This document shows, in pieces, positions 1-5,981 of a DNA stretch of 7,279 bases (its first letter is position 1; the number at the start of each line of letters is the position of its first letter). The notes beneath the pieces are model-generated. The model was not told the origin of the DNA. It did no database searches and was given only the letters and a program-made list of their open reading frames with translations. The position numbers and the translations under genes are program-made. This DNA comes from an uncultured Eisenbergiella sp. (GTDB lineage Bacteria; Bacillota; Clostridia; Lachnospirales; Lachnospiraceae), in the NCBI GenBank assembly GCA_948960675.1, contig CARDPF010000159.1, forward strand, positions 1-7,279, in the 5' to 3' direction.

Positions 1-47
1 GAGATGCTGTTGTGTGACTGGAGTTCAGACGTGTGCTCTTCCGATCT
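1..47 (+). other. Illumina sequencing adapter with index (assembly contamination)
   Basis: Bases 14-47 match the 34-base Illumina multiplexing read-2 adapter from start (GTGACTGGAG) to end (CTTCCGATCT). Upstream, GAGAT (1-5) is the end of the P7 flow-cell primer and GCTGTTGT (6-13) sits exactly where the 8-base i7 index belongs. This is library-construction sequence left on a contig end. It happens to be open in the frame of the first gene, and would add a false N-terminus containing CDWSSDVCSSDL to that protein. The match is from memory but is base for base. Confidence 0.98.
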
Positions 48-48
48 T

Positions 49-537
49 GATAGTTATGTAGAATGTCTGGTTGCCCGTAAAAAGTCCGGGCCATTGGGAA
101 TGCTCAAGGCTTTGCTCATGGTGCTGACCGTAATTTTAATACTTGTCGGTATGGTATTTTTCCCGGTTTTGATCGCAGGCTTTGCGGCAGCGGCGGGGGC
201 TTATTTTGCGGGAATGTATGCGAGCATGGAGTTTGAATACCTGTATGTGGACAGGGAAATTACCGTGGACAAGATTTTGAACAAGAGCAGGAGGAAGAGG
301 GCCGAGAAATTTGAGGTGGACAGGATTGAGATTTTAGCGCCGGTTCGTTCCTGGCATTTGGACAATTATAAGAACCGCCAGTTTAAGGATACCGATTATT
401 CCAGCGGGGTGGAAGGGCAGCCCGACCGGCGCTATGCCATGATTTATGACGGCGGCCGCAGGATTTTTTTGGAGCCCAGTATAGAGTTTGTAAAGGCCGT
501 GCAGGCGGTTGCGCCAAGAAAAGTATTTTTGGATTGA
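49..537 (+). CDS. DUF6106-like small membrane protein, 5' truncated
   Basis: The 162 native residues start at DSYVECLVARK and end at a TGA at 535-537. The true start codon is lost at the adapter junction, probably only a few residues upstream. After a short cytosolic N-terminus there is a hydrophobic stretch at about residues 19-57 (counted from base 49) that fits two closely spaced membrane helices. A soluble C-terminal part follows, with alternating strands (EFEYLYVDREITVDKIL) and a basic KSRRKR patch. It resembles the DUF6106 family of Lachnospiraceae in length and layout; that is recognition by memory, not a search. The membrane-anchored strand-rich tail recalls bacterial PH-like domains, which is inference. 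Function is unknown. The guaB promoter overlaps its stop codon, so guaB need not depend on this gene for transcription. Confidence 0.8.
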   Translation, partial: DSYVECLVARKKSGPLGMLKALLMVLTVILILVGMVFFPVLIAGFAAAAGAYFAGMYASMEFEYLYVDREITVDKILNKSRRKRAEKFEVDRIEILAPVRSWHLDNYKNRQFKDTDYSSGVEGQPDRRYAMIYDGGRRIFLEPSIEFVKAVQAVAPRKVFLD

Positions 538-562
538 CAGACGCCGTCAAGTCTGTTAAACT
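534..562 (+). promoter_or_regulatory. Probable sigma-A promoter of guaB
   Basis: A perfect -35 box TTGACA (534-539) is followed by 17 bases and a -10 box TAAACT (557-562, four of six consensus bases). The -10 is preceded by TGT, giving an extended -10 TGn motif. The -35 box overlaps the TGA stop of the upstream gene. Transcription would start near 569 and give a leader of about 94 bases before the guaB start at 663. Confidence 0.65.
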
Positions 563-569
563 TGCATAA

Positions 570-2117
<1,548 letters not shown>

Positions 2118-2144
2118 GAAAAGGGTACTTATGTTCTGCGACAA

Positions 2145-2278
2145 GTAACAGTTCAGACAGGTCTGCGCATTTACTGCGCAGACCGTGAGAATACGTGGTG
2201 GTGGCAAGCATCCGCCCCATCGCGTAGCGATTTTAATGGGCGGATGCAGTAACAGGGCAGACTTGTCCAAACTGTTAC
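2145..2278. mobile_element. MITE-like element 1 (134 bp) with TIRs and 8-bp target duplication
   Basis: The ends are 14-bp terminal inverted repeats: GTAACAGTTCAGAC on the left, and on the right the reverse complement GTAACAGTTTGGAC, matching at 12 of 14. The element is flanked exactly by TGCGACAA (2137-2144) and CGCGACAA (2279-2286), a target duplication with one mismatch. It holds no ORF and is almost all hairpins. One has arms 2160-2169 and 2175-2184 (10 bp, 5-base loop). One has arms 2208-2217 and 2238-2247 with GCGTAGC (2222-2228) near its tip. The last pairs an internal GTAACAG (2249-2255) with the right end CTGTTAC (2272-2278). It inserted between guaB and the ZTP riboswitch. A GTAA end with 8-bp duplications suggests mobilisation by an IS66-type transposase; this is inference. 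Confidence 0.75.
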
Positions 2279-2289
2279 CGCGACAATAC

Positions 2290-2384
2290 GGGGACGCGTG
2301 ACTGGCGGACGGGAAACGGATGGTTTCCCAGTGGAGTACACCACATGAAGCGCGTTTATAGGGGAAGGGAATCGACCGCCTGGG
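2290..2384 (+). ncRNA. ZTP riboswitch aptamer (pfl motif)
   Basis: Hallmarks of the ZTP/pfl class appear in order. The 5' conserved block GTGACTGGCGG spans 2298-2308. P1 can form from ACGCG (2294-2298) and CGCGT (2351-2355). A P2-region hairpin pairs GGGAAAC (2311-2317) with GTTTCCC (2323-2329). The conserved 3' block ACCGCCTGGG spans 2375-2384. GGCGG (2304-2308) can pair with CCGCC (2376-2380), the expected pseudoknot. An extra small hairpin, GTGG/CCAC (2331-2334 and 2341-2344), enlarges the P2 side. The class binds ZMP (AICAR ribotide) and ZTP, which accumulate when 10-formyl-THF is short. The genes downstream encode the enzyme that consumes ZMP and its partner, exactly the expected targets. 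P1/P2 boundaries are by eye. Confidence 0.88.
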
Positions 2385-2419
2385 TACTGATTGGTTTAAA
2401 AGGTATTCAGGCGGTTTTT
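2375..2419 (+). terminator. Ligand-controlled intrinsic terminator of the ZTP riboswitch
   Basis: ACCGCCTG (2375-2382) pairs with CAGGCGGT (2408-2415). The stem extends inward through G-U pairs and GGTACT/GGTATT to about 14 bp (2375-2388 with 2402-2415), leaving a 13-base loop and a T-run at 2415-2419. The 5' arm is the conserved 3' block of the aptamer, so terminator and ligand-bound pseudoknot are mutually exclusive. Ligand binding should therefore turn expression on. Confidence 0.85.
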
Positions 2420-2451
2420 GCCCCAAAAACGGCTTGCAACAGCAAACTGGG

Positions 2452-2483
2452 ATTTACGTCCGCTAAAGCGGGCAGGGAGGTTA
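2452..2483 (+). repeat. 32-bp SD-bearing direct repeat, copy 1
   Basis: This copy matches the one at 2521-2552 in 31 of 32 bases (T at 2459 versus C at 2528). It contains a small hairpin (CCGC-TAAA-GCGG) and ends in the Shine-Dalgarno sequence AGGGAGG (2474-2480). Five bases later is an in-frame TTG (2486), the same spacing as between copy 2 and the ATG of the cyclohydrolase gene. The copies are 69 bases apart, a whole number of codons. Confidence 0.9.
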
Positions 2484-2516
2484 GGTTGAAAAACCATATG
2501 CGACAGTTTTTCAACC
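2484..2516 (+). other. 11-bp leader hairpin between the two SD repeats
   Basis: GGTTGAAAAAC (2484-2494) is the perfect reverse complement of GTTTTTCAACC (2506-2516), with an 11-base loop that includes an in-frame ATG (2498). The alternative TTG start (2486) lies in the 5' arm, so a folded stem would hide it. There is no T-run after it, so it is not an intrinsic terminator. It may be translational control or a by-product of the duplication. Confidence 0.7.
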
Positions 2517-2520
2517 GTGA

Positions 2521-2552
2521 ATTTACGCCCGCTAAAGCGGGCAGGGAGGTTA
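2521..2552 (+). repeat. 32-bp SD-bearing direct repeat, copy 2 (supplies the purO RBS)
   Basis: Second copy of the repeat described at 2452. Its AGGGAGG (2543-2549) stands five bases before ATG 2555 and fixes that start. The hairpin CCCGC-TAAA-GCGGG (2528-2541) lies immediately before the ribosome binding site and is one pair longer than in copy 1. Confidence 0.9.
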
Positions 2553-2554
2553 CT

Positions 2555-3268
2555 ATGCAGAAACAAAATCTTGCAGCATTGCTTTCGGAAAATGAATATC
2601 CGGGGCGGGGGATTGTGATCGGCAGGAGTGGTGACGGCAGGCAGGCGGTGACGGCTTATTTTATCATGGGAAGAAGCACAAATTCCAGAAACCGCATTTT
2701 TGTGGAGGAGGGGGAAGGAATCCGCACGCAGGCCTTTGACCCTTCCAAACTGGAGGATCCCAGCCTGATTATTTATGCGCCTGTCCGGGTATACAAGGAT
2801 TGCACGATTGTGACAAACGGGGATCAGACCGATACAATTTATGAGGGGTTTGGCAAGGGTCTTACCCTGGAGCAGTGTCTGCGCAGCCGTACCTTTGAAC
2901 CGGACGCCCCCAATTACACCCCACGGATTTCCGGCGTTTTGCAGGTGAAGGACCATAATTACCATTATGCCATGTCGATTTTAAAAAGTAACTGCGGTGA
3001 TCCTTCTTCCTGCCTCCGCCATACGTTTACTTATGAAAACCCGGCGGCGGGGGAAGGACATTTCCTGCACACTTATCAGGGGGACGGCAGCCCGCTGCCC
3101 AGCTTTGTGGGAGAGCCCAAACGGGTGGAAATCGTTGGGGACATAGACAGCTTTACCGGGATGCTGTGGGAAAATTTGAATCCGGAAAATAAGGTTTCTC
3201 TTTTTGTGCGTTTTTGGAATATCGAAAGCGGAATGTACGAAACCAGAATCGTAAACAGGAACCGTTAG
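2555..3268 (+). CDS. purO: IMP cyclohydrolase, PurO type
   Basis: The protein has 237 residues and should close the ring of FAICAR to give IMP, the last step of de novo purine synthesis, in the cytosol. It belongs to the archaeal-type IMP cyclohydrolase family (PF07826), unrelated to the N-terminal domain of bifunctional PurH. Matching features seen: PGRGIVIGRSGDGRQAVTAY near the N-terminus, GRSTNSRNR (39-47), the TNGDQTDTI block (87-95), DAPNYTPRISGVL (118-130) and a C-terminal strand region. ATG 2555 is chosen for AGGGAGG at five bases; the frame stays open to 2345, but that part is riboswitch and repeat. An in-frame TTG at 2486 could add 23 residues. It lies 58 bases before the AICAR transformylase gene, with which it forms an operon under the ZTP riboswitch. 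Assignment is from remembered family motifs. Confidence 0.9.
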   Translation: MQKQNLAALLSENEYPGRGIVIGRSGDGRQAVTAYFIMGRSTNSRNRIFVEEGEGIRTQAFDPSKLEDPSLIIYAPVRVYKDCTIVTNGDQTDTIYEGFGKGLTLEQCLRSRTFEPDAPNYTPRISGVLQVKDHNYHYAMSILKSNCGDPSSCLRHTFTYENPAAGEGHFLHTYQGDGSPLPSFVGEPKRVEIVGDIDSFTGMLWENLNPENKVSLFVRFWNIESGMYETRIVNRNR

Positions 3269-3298
3269 GTAACAGGGCAGGTTTACCAGTACGGTTAG
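3261..3298. repeat. Possible eroded MITE fragment after purO
   Basis: Directly after the TAG stop comes GTAACAGGGCAG (3269-3280), identical over 12 bases to the internal copy in MITE-like element 1 (2249-2260). ACCGTTAG (3261-3268) and ACGGTTAG (3291-3298) would be an 8-bp target duplication with one mismatch. The right end does not resemble the expected inverted repeat, so this is a weak call. Confidence 0.3.
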
Positions 3299-3326
3299 AA
3301 CTTGTTTTGGGGAAAGGAGTTTGACC

Positions 3327-4505
3327 ATGCAGGAAATACAATTAAAATACGGCTGTAATCCGAACCAGAAGCCTTCGCGCATTTATATGGAGGACGGCAG
3401 CAAGCTGCCGGTTACGGTGTTGAACGGCAGGCCGGGATATATCAATTTTTTGGACGCTTTTAACGGCTGGCAGCTGGTTTCGGAGTTAAAGAAGGCGACC
3501 GGGCTTCCGGCGGCCACATCCTTTAAGCATGTGTCCCCGGCGGGAGCGGCGGTGGGGCTTGCGCTGACAGAAACGCTGGCGAAAATCTACTGGGTGGATG
3601 ATCTGGGGGAGTTGTCACCGTTGGCGTGTGCCTATGCCCGTGCCCGGGGAGCGGACCGGATGTCCTCCTTTGGGGACTTTATCGCGCTTTCCGATGTGTG
3701 CGATACGGATACGGCGAAGCTGATTAAGCGGGAGGTTTCCGACGGGGTGATCGCGCCGGGATACACGCAGGAGGCGCTGGCCATTTTGAAGGAGAAGAAA
3801 AAGGGCGGTTATAATGTGATTCAGATCGACCCTTCCTATCAGCCTGCCGAATTGGAGAAAAAGCAGGTATTCGGTATCACTTTTGAACAGGGGCGTAACG
3901 AATTGCCGATTGACGAAGCGCTTTTGTCCAATTTTGTGACCCAAAACAAAGAAATTCCCAGGGAAGCGCTGATTGATTTAAAAATCGCCCTGATTACCCT
4001 CAAATATACCCAATCCAATTCCGTCTGTTATGTCAAGGGCGGACAGGCGATCGGCATCGGCGCTGGACAGCAGTCCAGAATCCATTGCACCAGGCTGGCG
4101 GGACAAAAAGCCGACAACTGGTGGCTGCGCCAGTCCCCGCAGGTATTGGGACTGCAGTTTGTGGACGGCCTTGGCCGTGCGGACCGGGATAACGCCATCG
4201 ACGTGTACATAGGGGAGGAATATGAGGACGTATTGGCGGAGGGCGTCTGGCAGAGCCGCTTTAAAGAGAAGCCGCCGGTGTTTACCCGGGAGCAAAAGCG
4301 GGCGTGGCTGGACGGACTGCAGGACGTCACATTGGGTTCCGACGCGTTTTTCCCGTTTTCCGACAATATTGAAAGGGCGCATAAAAGCGGCGTAAAGTAT
4401 ATTGCGCAGCCGGGCGGCTCCGTGCGGGATGACGCCGTGATTGAATGCTGTGACAAGTACGGGATGGCAATGGTCTTTACCGGAATACGGCTGTTCCACC
4501 ACTGA
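3327..4505 (+). CDS. purH: AICAR transformylase, stand-alone (PurH C-terminal half)
   Basis: The protein has 392 residues. It transfers the formyl group of 10-formyl-tetrahydrofolate to AICAR ribotide (ZMP), giving FAICAR, the substrate of the cyclohydrolase encoded just upstream. The start is ATG 3327, seven bases after AGGAG; a TTG six bases earlier is too close to that site. Family signatures: SFKHVSPAGAAVG (65-77) with the catalytic Lys67-His68 pair, SFGDF (114-118), IDPSYQPAELE, YTQSNSVCYVKGGQ followed by AIGIGAGQQSR (to R251), SDAFFPFSDNIERAHKSGV, PGGSVRDD (362-369) and the C-terminal RLFHH. The MGS-like cyclohydrolase domain of bifunctional PurH (about 510-530 residues) is absent, and the neighbouring PurO supplies that activity. 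Both are read from the ZTP-riboswitch transcript. No strong terminator is visible in the 24 bases before the converging gene. Confidence 0.96.
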   Translation: MQEIQLKYGCNPNQKPSRIYMEDGSKLPVTVLNGRPGYINFLDAFNGWQLVSELKKATGLPAATSFKHVSPAGAAVGLALTETLAKIYWVDDLGELSPLACAYARARGADRMSSFGDFIALSDVCDTDTAKLIKREVSDGVIAPGYTQEALAILKEKKKGGYNVIQIDPSYQPAELEKKQVFGITFEQGRNELPIDEALLSNFVTQNKEIPREALIDLKIALITLKYTQSNSVCYVKGGQAIGIGAGQQSRIHCTRLAGQKADNWWLRQSPQVLGLQFVDGLGRADRDNAIDVYIGEEYEDVLAEGVWQSRFKEKPPVFTREQKRAWLDGLQDVTLGSDAFFPFSDNIERAHKSGVKYIAQPGGSVRDDAVIECCDKYGMAMVFTGIRLFHH

Positions 4506-4529
4506 TGCTACAACACACGGCCGGCTTTT

Positions 4530-5330
4530 TCAATGTGCTTTGCGGCGGCCATATGCAAAAGAGGCAAGAGCCAAAACCAATAAGAGGAGGACGGACAGGA
4601 TATCCCAGTAGTCCAGTATCGCTTCGCCTATCATTTCCGACAGTATAAAGTTGATGGCAAATACCAGTAGAATGGCGGACAGAAAGGTAATTCCGAAAGC
4701 GGCCGGTTTATTGGTTTTTCCGATGCGGCAAAAAACGGCGTATATTACCCACAGGAATGCGATTGCAGGCAATGCCGTTGCGGTACCGATGGAAAAAACA
4801 GCTGCTGTTTTCGTAAATATGCCAAGCAGGAATAGATAGGGAACGGTAAAAATGCTTGCGGACAATAGGACAATGAAAATCCCCCTTTTTTGCCATAAGA
4901 GCGCCGGAAAAAAGAGCAGCCATGCATAAAGGATGGAGGAGGCCGGAAGAAAGGCCCATGTCAGGCGGCCCGATATTGCAAGGTTGCAAATGTAGCATAC
5001 CAAAATACCGATGAAAAGAATGACCGTAAAGGCGGCGGATAGAATCCGGCCTTTGGTCGTTCTTTTTTTGTCTGTAGCTTTTTTGGAGTGCAGATCTGGG
5101 GCGGTTTTTGTTTGGGGGGCTGCTTTCCCGGCGCTTAACAATTCGTCCACTGTGATTTCCAGTATGCGGCAAAGGTTTAGCATAACGGAGGAATCGGGCA
5201 TACTCTTCCCGGTCTCCCACTTTGAAACGGCACGGTCTGTTAAATGCAGCTTTTGTGCCAGCTGTGTCTGGGTCAGGTTTTTCTCTTTCCGGCATAAGGC
5301 AATAAATTTCCCGATTTCTTCCTGATTCAT
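4530..5330 (-). CDS. XRE-family HTH regulator with a six-helix membrane domain
   Basis: The protein has 266 residues, starting MNQEEIGKFIALCRKEKNLT. The ATG (5328-5330) follows GGAG at six bases; two upstream in-frame ATGs (ten and four codons earlier) lack a comparable site. Residues 5-62 are a Cro/C1-type helix-turn-helix: LTQTQLAQKLHL, recognition helix TDRAVSKWETGKSMPD, then the usual helix to VDELL. A charged linker (about 63-95, rich in Lys and Thr) leads to roughly six hydrophobic segments near 97-118, 122-145, 150-172, 176-201, 210-230 and 237-261. This architecture suggests a membrane-tethered DNA-binding protein of the kind common in Clostridia; signal and targets are unknown. It runs convergent to purH and lies downstream (in its own direction) of a 300-base region dense in inverted repeats that might hold operators. 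No convincing -35/-10 pair was found. Confidence 0.88.
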   Translation of the reverse strand: MNQEEIGKFIALCRKEKNLTQTQLAQKLHLTDRAVSKWETGKSMPDSSVMLNLCRILEITVDELLSAGKAAPQTKTAPDLHSKKATDKKRTTKGRILSAAFTVILFIGILVCYICNLAISGRLTWAFLPASSILYAWLLFFPALLWQKRGIFIVLLSASIFTVPYLFLLGIFTKTAAVFSIGTATALPAIAFLWVIYAVFCRIGKTNKPAAFGITFLSAILLVFAINFILSEMIGEAILDYWDILSVLLLLVLALASFAYGRRKAH

Positions 5331-5434
5331 ATTTTTCTCCATTTCTTCGCATAAACGCATAACGAGTTTGTGGTAGGCAGTGCGCAGACATAAATCCCGC
5401 GATTGAAAATTTTATCTTCTGATAAGTACATGAT

Positions 5435-5549
5435 ATGATACCACGGATTGCTCTGTACTACGTGCTCCCGCAATCCTAAAATCATGTATTGATATGTAAG
5501 CATGTCATACATGATCTTTTGCCCCCGGTATCATGATACATAGCAATCC
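5435..5549. repeat. Nested inverted repeats, four-way-junction-like
   Basis: An outer pair ATGATACC (5435-5442) / GGTATCAT (5527-5534) encloses two hairpins in sequence: GGATTGC (5445-5451) / GCAATCC (5470-5476), and ATCATGTA (5481-5488) / TACATGAT (5508-5515). A further AGCAATCC (5542-5549) repeats one arm, and GTATCATGATAC (5528-5539) is a 12-bp perfect palindrome. The pairing is clear; the role is not. It could be an operator cluster for the XRE gene, a structured leader RNA on the minus strand, or a relic of an inverted-repeat element. Confidence 0.5.
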
Positions 5550-5596
5550 AGAGTTGAACCGTTATCCATTATACATTTCCCGATACGTTTTTGATA

Positions 5597-5637
5597 CCAA
5601 CCATAGGTTGAGTCCTGCAAAATCAACCAATGGTTGG
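5597..5637. repeat. 15-bp inverted repeat made of two CAACC-N3-GGTTG dyads
   Basis: CAACCATAGGTTG (5598-5610) and CAACCAATGGTTG (5624-5636) are each a dyad, and their centres are 26 bases apart. Taken together, 5597-5611 and 5623-5637 are inverted repeats matching at 14 of 15 with an 11-base spacer. Two similar dyads are typical of a cooperative dimeric regulator, but a plain hairpin fits too. No T-run follows on either strand. Confidence 0.45.
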
Positions 5638-5671
5638 GAATGGGTGCGCATTTGGGTATAGCTTATTATAA

Positions 5672-5790
5672 GTTGCTATTCACGGCCCGGGGGCTGCTCA
5701 TAGTAACGATTCGGGGCGGTATTTCGAATTTTGCTACGCAAAAACCGCCCCTCACCCTTGTATCATGTTCCCATACCCGTGAATAATAAC
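5672..5790. mobile_element. MITE-like element 2 (119 bp) with TIRs and perfect 8-bp duplication
   Basis: The left end GTTGCTATTCACGG and the reverse complement of the right end, GTTATTATTCACGG, match at 12 of 14. A perfect TATTATAA flanks it on both sides (5664-5671 and 5791-5798). The left end can pair with an internal ATAGTAAC (5700-5707). Next to it is a GC-rich hairpin, GGGGCGGT (5713-5720) / ACCGCCCC (5744-5751), with GCTACGC (5733-5739) inside. The same order, subterminal hairpin then GC-rich hairpin with GCTACGC, is found in element 1 on the opposite strand, so the two are relatives in opposite orientation. There is no coding capacity. It lies upstream of the promoter of the phosphoribosyltransferase-like gene. 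Confidence 0.75.
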
Positions 5791-5830
5791 TATTATAACA
5801 TATGGCGGCAGGTTTTGCACTTTTTTGGAC

Positions 5831-5859
5831 TTGCAATATATGCCGGTTAATACTATAAT
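5831..5859 (+). promoter_or_regulatory. Probable promoter of the phosphoribosyltransferase-like gene
   Basis: A perfect -10 box TATAAT (5854-5859) is preceded at 17 bases by TTGCAA (5831-5836, four of six). Transcription would start near 5866, at the first bases of the hairpin described next, leaving a leader of about 115 bases before ATG 5982. Confidence 0.6.
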
Positions 5860-5863
5860 AAAA

Positions 5864-5912
5864 GAAAAGCAACTGCTGCATAACGGGCACTACAGTTGCT
5901 TTTCCTGTTTTT
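5864..5912 (+). terminator. Leader hairpin with T-run: attenuator or bidirectional terminator
   Basis: GAAAAGCAACTG (5864-5875) and CAGTTGCTTTTC (5893-5904) form a perfect 12-bp stem with a 17-base loop, followed by CCTGTTTTT... with Ts at 5908-5912. The A-rich 5' side makes it terminator-like on the minus strand as well. The predicted promoter starts the RNA right at this hairpin, so on the plus strand it would stop transcription after about 45 bases unless bypassed. It could control the downstream gene, make a short RNA, or end minus-strand transcripts. Confidence 0.6.
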
Positions 5913-5981
5913 ACAAAGTTATGGTGAAATCTGTGGAAAGGCAGCGTCAAGGCAGTAGGGCAAAAAGGGGGTAACAAGCTT

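Larger units (their letters stand above)
5331..5660. other. Long non-coding region, no convincing gene
   Basis: Both strands were read and no ORF here has a ribosome binding site plus family-like sequence. It contains the nested inverted repeats at 5435-5549 and the 15-bp dyad at 5597-5637, listed separately. The stretch is less GC-rich than the genes around it. It carries the leader of the leftward regulator gene, and may include a decayed mobile element. Confidence 0.6.

Noticed and set aside
4..48. ATG at base 4 as the start of the first protein
   Set aside because: It lies in the index and adapter sequence, not in genomic DNA.
2452..2552. Two similar 32-mers as a CRISPR array
   Set aside because: Only two copies, with an SD sequence in each and a hairpin rather than a unique spacer between them; no cas genes.
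2345..2554. A 70-residue N-terminal extension of the cyclohydrolase
   Set aside because: This stretch is riboswitch, terminator and SD repeats; the open frame is incidental and the first start-like codon lies inside the aptamer.
4506..4529. GCCGGC followed by a T-run as a purH terminator
   Set aside because: The palindrome has no loop, so it cannot form a useful stem before the Ts.
5331..5360. Upstream ATG codons (5358-5360 and 5340-5342) as XRE start
   Set aside because: No SD before them; GGAG at six bases supports 5330.
5327..5512. Minus-strand ORF of 61 codons overlapping the XRE start
   Set aside because: Composed of the inverted-repeat region, with no RBS or recognisable family.
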